A stretch of 5,545 bases of DNA from Gracilibacillus alcaliphilus (GTDB lineage Bacteria > Bacillota > Bacilli > Bacillales > Amphibacillaceae). The position numbers and the translations under genes were made by a program. Below, piece by piece: positions 4,133 through 5,545 of the stretch (position 1 is the stretch's first letter; each line of letters starts with the position of its first letter). The notes beneath the pieces were generated by a model. That model ran no database searches, was not told where the DNA came from, and worked only from the letters and a program-made list of their open reading frames with translations. The DNA lies in assembly GCF_016909015.1 (NCBI RefSeq), contig NZ_JAFBFA010000068.1, forward strand, positions 1 to 5,545, written 5' to 3'.

Positions 4133-4281
4133 ACGCGTATTCTGCCTGTGGATGGTTCTATCTGTAAGTTTATCATTCATTATTTCATCCAATGTAGGCT
4201 ATACCGGACGGTTTTCTTTTACGCTTTTTATTTTTTTCAATTGTTCAAGAGTCATTAAAATTCGCTGGTTATCATCCCGTT

Positions 4282-5442
4282 TTAAACCCTACTCTTATTA
4301 GCAACTCTATTAACAAAAGTAAACAGTACTAACGCAATAAGAACGAGTACACCACTTCCTAGCCCTACATAGTTTACTGAACTAATACTTATAACGCCAC
4401 CCCCCACAAATGCACCTAATCCAATTCCCATGTAAAGAGCAGAGGCGCTGAATGATAAAACCATTTGAGCTTGTTTAGGATTTAATGATATAAGAAATGT
4501 ATTAAGAGCTGGATTCATACCAAACCCCGGAATTCCCCATAATATCGCTACAATAGATACCATAACAATGGCCAAGGCAGATGGATTTAGTAAGGATAAA
4601 AATGAGAATGCTGCTAGTAATATGGCGAAACCTCCAAGTGATAGCTTTAATGTTTTTGGCGCACCAATTTTATCTGTAAAGTACCCCCCAACCAAATTTC
4701 CGAAAAGTGCACCTATCCCAAACAACATAAGAAAGACACTGATATTATCGACATTCGTAATCTCTGTAATGATAGGAGCTATATATGTATATGTCATGAA
4801 ACCGCCTGTTGTACCAATAACACTTACACATAATGTTAATAAAATAATCTTATTGAAACCTTTTAATCTTTCTCTAATAGTTAATTCTGCTTCTCTTTCA
4901 ATTTTAGGTAAAAATAGTAGAACTCCTATCACAGTAATGAATGAAACTACTGATACAAAAATAAAAGAATAACGCCAAGTGAGTGCATTTCCAATCCATG
5001 TTCCAATAGGAGCACCTAAAACTAACCCCACAGTTATTCCTGCTAGTATAAATGACAATGCTTTGCCTCTCATTTTGTCCGATACTAAACTAGCAGAAGC
5101 AGTCATTGCTAGCGGGGTGAATATCGCAGCGGCGAGTGCAGCTAGTATTCTTGTGAACAAGAGGATTTCAAAAGAAGTAACAATGGCAGACAGAGCGTTG
5201 GCAATAGCAAATACCAACATAGATATAATCAAAAGGGATTTTAATGGAAAATTCATGGTTAAGGTGCCAAAAAGAGGGGCTCCTACGGCATAAGCGATAG
5301 CAAATGCAGTAACTAACTGTCCTGCTGCGGCAATTGTAACATTCATATCATTAGCAATATGAGGTAATAAACCAGCAATAACAAAATCATCTGTGCCTAT
5401 TATGAATGTTCCAAGTACTAATATCAGAAGCCGATAATTCAT
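4282..5442 (-). CDS. MFS transporter, DHA1 drug/metabolite exporter type
   Basis: A complete 386-residue, probably 12-helix membrane transporter of the DHA1 group (relatives include the AraJ and PbuE-type exporters). It is expected to export a drug or small metabolite in exchange for protons. Visible features are the N-terminal TM1 signature GTDDFVIAGLLPHIA (16-30) with paired aspartates 18 and 19; the motif-A position after TM2 (GTLTMNFPLKS, 59-69), which is degenerate and lacks the usual Asp; and the antiporter motif C in TM5 (AGITVGLVLGAPIGTWIG, 134-151). A charged central loop spans about 180-197, and a better motif A lies in the second half (GNLVGGYFTDKIGAPK, 248-263). The substrate cannot be told. 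ATG at 5442 follows GGAGG (5456-5452) by nine bases. It has its own promoter at the right edge and no regulator gene beside it in the window. Confidence 0.95.
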   Translation of the reverse strand: MNYRLLILVLGTFIIGTDDFVIAGLLPHIANDMNVTIAAAGQLVTAFAIAYAVGAPLFGTLTMNFPLKSLLIISMLVFAIANALSAIVTSFEILLFTRILAALAAAIFTPLAMTASASLVSDKMRGKALSFILAGITVGLVLGAPIGTWIGNALTWRYSFIFVSVVSFITVIGVLLFLPKIEREAELTIRERLKGFNKIILLTLCVSVIGTTGGFMTYTYIAPIITEITNVDNISVFLMLFGIGALFGNLVGGYFTDKIGAPKTLKLSLGGFAILLAAFSFLSLLNPSALAIVMVSIVAILWGIPGFGMNPALNTFLISLNPKQAQMVLSFSASALYMGIGLGAFVGGGVISISSVNYVGLGSGVLVLIALVLFTFVNRVANKSRV

Positions 5443-5511
5443 TTAATCCTTCCTCCCTCAATATACTTTCATTTTCTTAAAATATCGCTGTTTTTCTCTA
5501 ATTTTCATTGA

Positions 5512-5539
5512 TTAATATTAAAAACATTAGGTAAGTCAA
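5512..5539 (-). promoter_or_regulatory. sigma-A promoter of the MFS gene
   Basis: On the minus strand TTGACT (5539-5534), 16 bases, TATTAA (5517-5512). The -10 overlaps a small palindrome TTAATATTAA. The leader to the ATG would be about 60 bases. An upstream regulator site, if any, lies beyond the window. Confidence 0.5.
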
Positions 5540-5545
5540 GGAATA

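Larger units (their letters stand above)
4070..4255 (-). pseudogene. decayed small gene interrupted by TAG
   Basis: From ATG 4255 the frame reads MTLEQLKKIKSVKENRPV and meets TAG at 4201-4199. The same frame then stays open for 42 codons (beginning PTLDEIMNDKLTDRTIHRQN) to TAG at 4072-4070. The frame also remains open upstream of the ATG back to the end of the MFS gene. The first 45 or so codons look protein-like, lysine-rich and helical; the last 16 probably do not, since they overlap the terminator and the WalR box. There is no ribosome site before the ATG. It is best read as a worn remnant; no family recognised. Confidence 0.25.

Noticed and set aside
371..4206. 11-bp inverted match CGGTATAGCCT near 371 and AGGCTATACCG near 4206 as ends of a mobile element
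   Set aside because: The similarity stops at 11 bases, no target duplication or transposase lies between, and ordinary genes fill the interval.
4568..5293. Long plus-strand frames of 134 and 104 codons opposite the MFS gene
   Set aside because: They are antisense shadows of a complete transporter with all its motifs, without ribosome sites.

Overview
The window is AT-rich DNA with strong GGAGG-type ribosome binding sites, TTG/GTG starts, short lipoprotein signal peptides and a LysM-3D cell-wall protein. Together these point to a low-GC Gram-positive bacterium of the Bacillaceae type; the exact genus cannot be read from the sequence. It looks like an ordinary chromosomal region with several worn or broken genes. 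No complete mobile element, CRISPR array, tRNA or rRNA is visible.

Layout. Positions 1-471 hold a probable 3' end of a plus-strand gene (2-70) with an overlapping weak terminator, then a mostly non-coding stretch with an ECF-sigma-like promoter and a doubtful small membrane-peptide frame, both on the minus strand. A minus-strand run covers 472-2145. In transcription order it is a TetR-type regulator cut to its DNA-binding domain (1900-2145), an overlapping 89-codon gene of unknown function (1641-1910), a lipoprotein resembling the YehR/DUF1307 family (1117-1587), and a second lipoprotein that probably carries an OB-like beta fold (472-939). The tetR promoter has a dyad at its expected start point, as in autorepression. 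The DUF1307-like gene has its own TATAAT promoter followed by another dyad.

Positions 2146-2596 form a long divergent intergenic region. It contains the tetR promoter and operator, a short coding-like remnant, and the promoter of a plus-strand dihydrofolate-reductase/RibD-C family protein (2597-3160). Between that gene and the convergent LysM-3D gene lie an orphan ribosome binding site and two hairpins; the second is the likely terminator of the 3D gene.

Positions 3479-4003 (minus) encode a secreted LysM plus 3D-domain protein of the YocH kind. A perfect WalR-type direct repeat (TGTAAT-N5-TGTAAC) lies about 85 bp upstream. The signal peptide and ribosome binding site fit only if translation starts at ATC or ATT. 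Positions 4282-5442 (minus) encode a 386-residue MFS exporter of the DHA1 type with its own promoter at the right edge. A decayed reading frame interrupted by TAG follows it.

The genes do not form one pathway. Cell-envelope proteins (two lipoproteins, one wall protein, one exporter) dominate. The observations most worth checking are the non-standard start of the 3D gene together with its WalR box, and the truncated tetR overlapped by an unfamiliar gene.
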